Source of the DNA: Desulfoplanes formicivorans
Lineage (GTDB): Bacteria; Desulfobacterota; Desulfovibrionia; Desulfovibrionales; Desulfomicrobiaceae
Assembly: GCF_001748225.1 (NCBI RefSeq)
Contig: NZ_BDFE01000004.1
Location: 62,001-126,000 of the forward strand
Direction: 5' to 3'
DNA length: 64,000 nt
Below the pieces are notes generated by a model, which made no database searches, was not told the origin of the DNA, and saw nothing but the letters and a program-made list of their open reading frames with translations. Of this stretch, positions 63,624 through 64,000 are shown piece by piece. The position numbers were made by a program, and so were the translations under genes. Each line of letters starts with the position of its first letter. Positions within the stretch are counted from its first letter, which is position 1.

Positions 63624-64000
63624 CTATTTTTCCGGATCGACCAGCCCTTTGACGAACCAACGTTGCATGAACAGCACCACAAGCACCGGCGGAAGCATGA
63701 CAATGAGGGAGCCGGCCATGGCCACATTCCAGAAAGGAAGGTCATCAGCCTGGGGAATGATGTTCTGCAACCCGATGACCGCGGTCATCATCTTGGGATT
63801 GGTGGTGATGAGAAGAGGCCAGAGGTACTGGTTCCAGCCGTAGACAAACTCGATGACCACCAGGGCCGCGATATTGGTTTTGGACAGGGGGAGAAGGATC
63901 TTGCGAAAAAAGGTCATGGCCGAGGCCCCGTCCATCTTGGCGGCTTCGCAGAGTTCCTCGGGAATGGTCAAAAAGAACTGCCTGAACAGAAAGGTACAGG
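63624..64000 (-). CDS. ugpE: Glycerol-3-phosphate ABC transporter permease UgpE (5' part outside window)
   Basis: The last 125 residues of a MalG-type permease. The ABC-contact EAA loop is IPEELCEAAKMDGASAMTFF, followed by FVYGWNQYLWPLL and the end LFMQRWFVKGLVDPEK, which closely resembles UgpE. It imports glycerol-3-phosphate or its diesters with UgpB, UgpA and UgpC. The gene continues past the right edge. Confidence 0.9.
   Translation of the reverse strand, partial: CTFLFRQFFLTIPEELCEAAKMDGASAMTFFRKILLPLSKTNIAALVVIEFVYGWNQYLWPLLITTNPKMMTAVIGLQNIIPQADDLPFWNVAMAGSLIVMLPPVLVVLFMQRWFVKGLVDPEK

Overview
The window looks like a chromosomal segment of a sulfate-reducing bacterium of the Desulfovibrio type (order Desulfovibrionales or a close relative; the genus cannot be fixed from the sequence alone). 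The evidence is an intact dsrC whose C-terminal arm carries the two redox cysteines of the sulfite-reductase partner, many ferredoxin-domain proteins, formate-tetrahydrofolate ligase, flavin-dependent thymidylate synthase (ThyX), several proteins without a well-known family, and dense G+C-rich gene packing. No rRNA, CRISPR array or intact insertion sequence was seen.

Layout. 0-10 kb: a response regulator with an HD-GYP-like end cut by the window edge, argF, a lipoprotein, a YcaO-family protein, ybeY-phoH, and a half-size GDT1-like gene followed by a PiT phosphate transporter and its DUF47 partner. 8.7-15 kb: rqcH, a DksA-type regulator, a tRNA-Gly/Cys/Gly cluster, then a methyltransferase coupled to a YcaO-TPR gene directly upstream of dsrC. 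15-27 kb: an 903-residue TPR membrane protein with a CCHC zinc-knuckle motif, glycosyltransferases, a UPF0280 gene, thyX, yebC-ruvCAB, rlmE, a CgeB-like glycosyltransferase and tRNA-Ala. 27-34.5 kb is the most eroded part: a truncated REP-type transposase, fhs, a truncated NapH-like ferredoxin protein, a C-terminal gene remnant, a drug-efflux MFS gene, a YgjP-like protein with its metal ligands replaced, very small ORFs and an apparently internally deleted PHP/glycosyltransferase gene. 34.6-40 kb holds four redox enzymes, three of them with ferredoxin clusters, and slyD. 40-45.4 kb: parvulin, DEAD-box helicase, DMT exporter, gpmI, rsfS.

The most interesting unit is at 45.6-50.0 kb. A 28-codon leader peptide with seven Phe and two Tyr codons precedes an intrinsic terminator; the 5' arm of that terminator can alternatively pair with the leader's 3' end. 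This is the logic of a classical phenylalanine attenuator, but it sits in front of a phenylacetate-CoA ligase gene, an ACT-domain protein and livK/livH-type transporter genes. It suggests an aryl-acid salvage route to aromatic amino acids that is switched on when charged tRNA-Phe is scarce.

51-58.6 kb: tRNA-Gln/Glu, then a phosphate operon in the order pstS-pstC-pstA-phoB-phoR-pstB-phoU, preceded by four PhoB half-sites at exact 11-bp spacing. 58.9-64 kb: a methionine aminopeptidase with a SEC-C motif, a secreted phospholipase C-like protein, pyridoxal kinase, a HAD phosphatase, a guanidine-II riboswitch in front of the guanidinium exporter gene sugE, a small zinc-ribbon protein, and the 3' part of ugpE running off the right edge.
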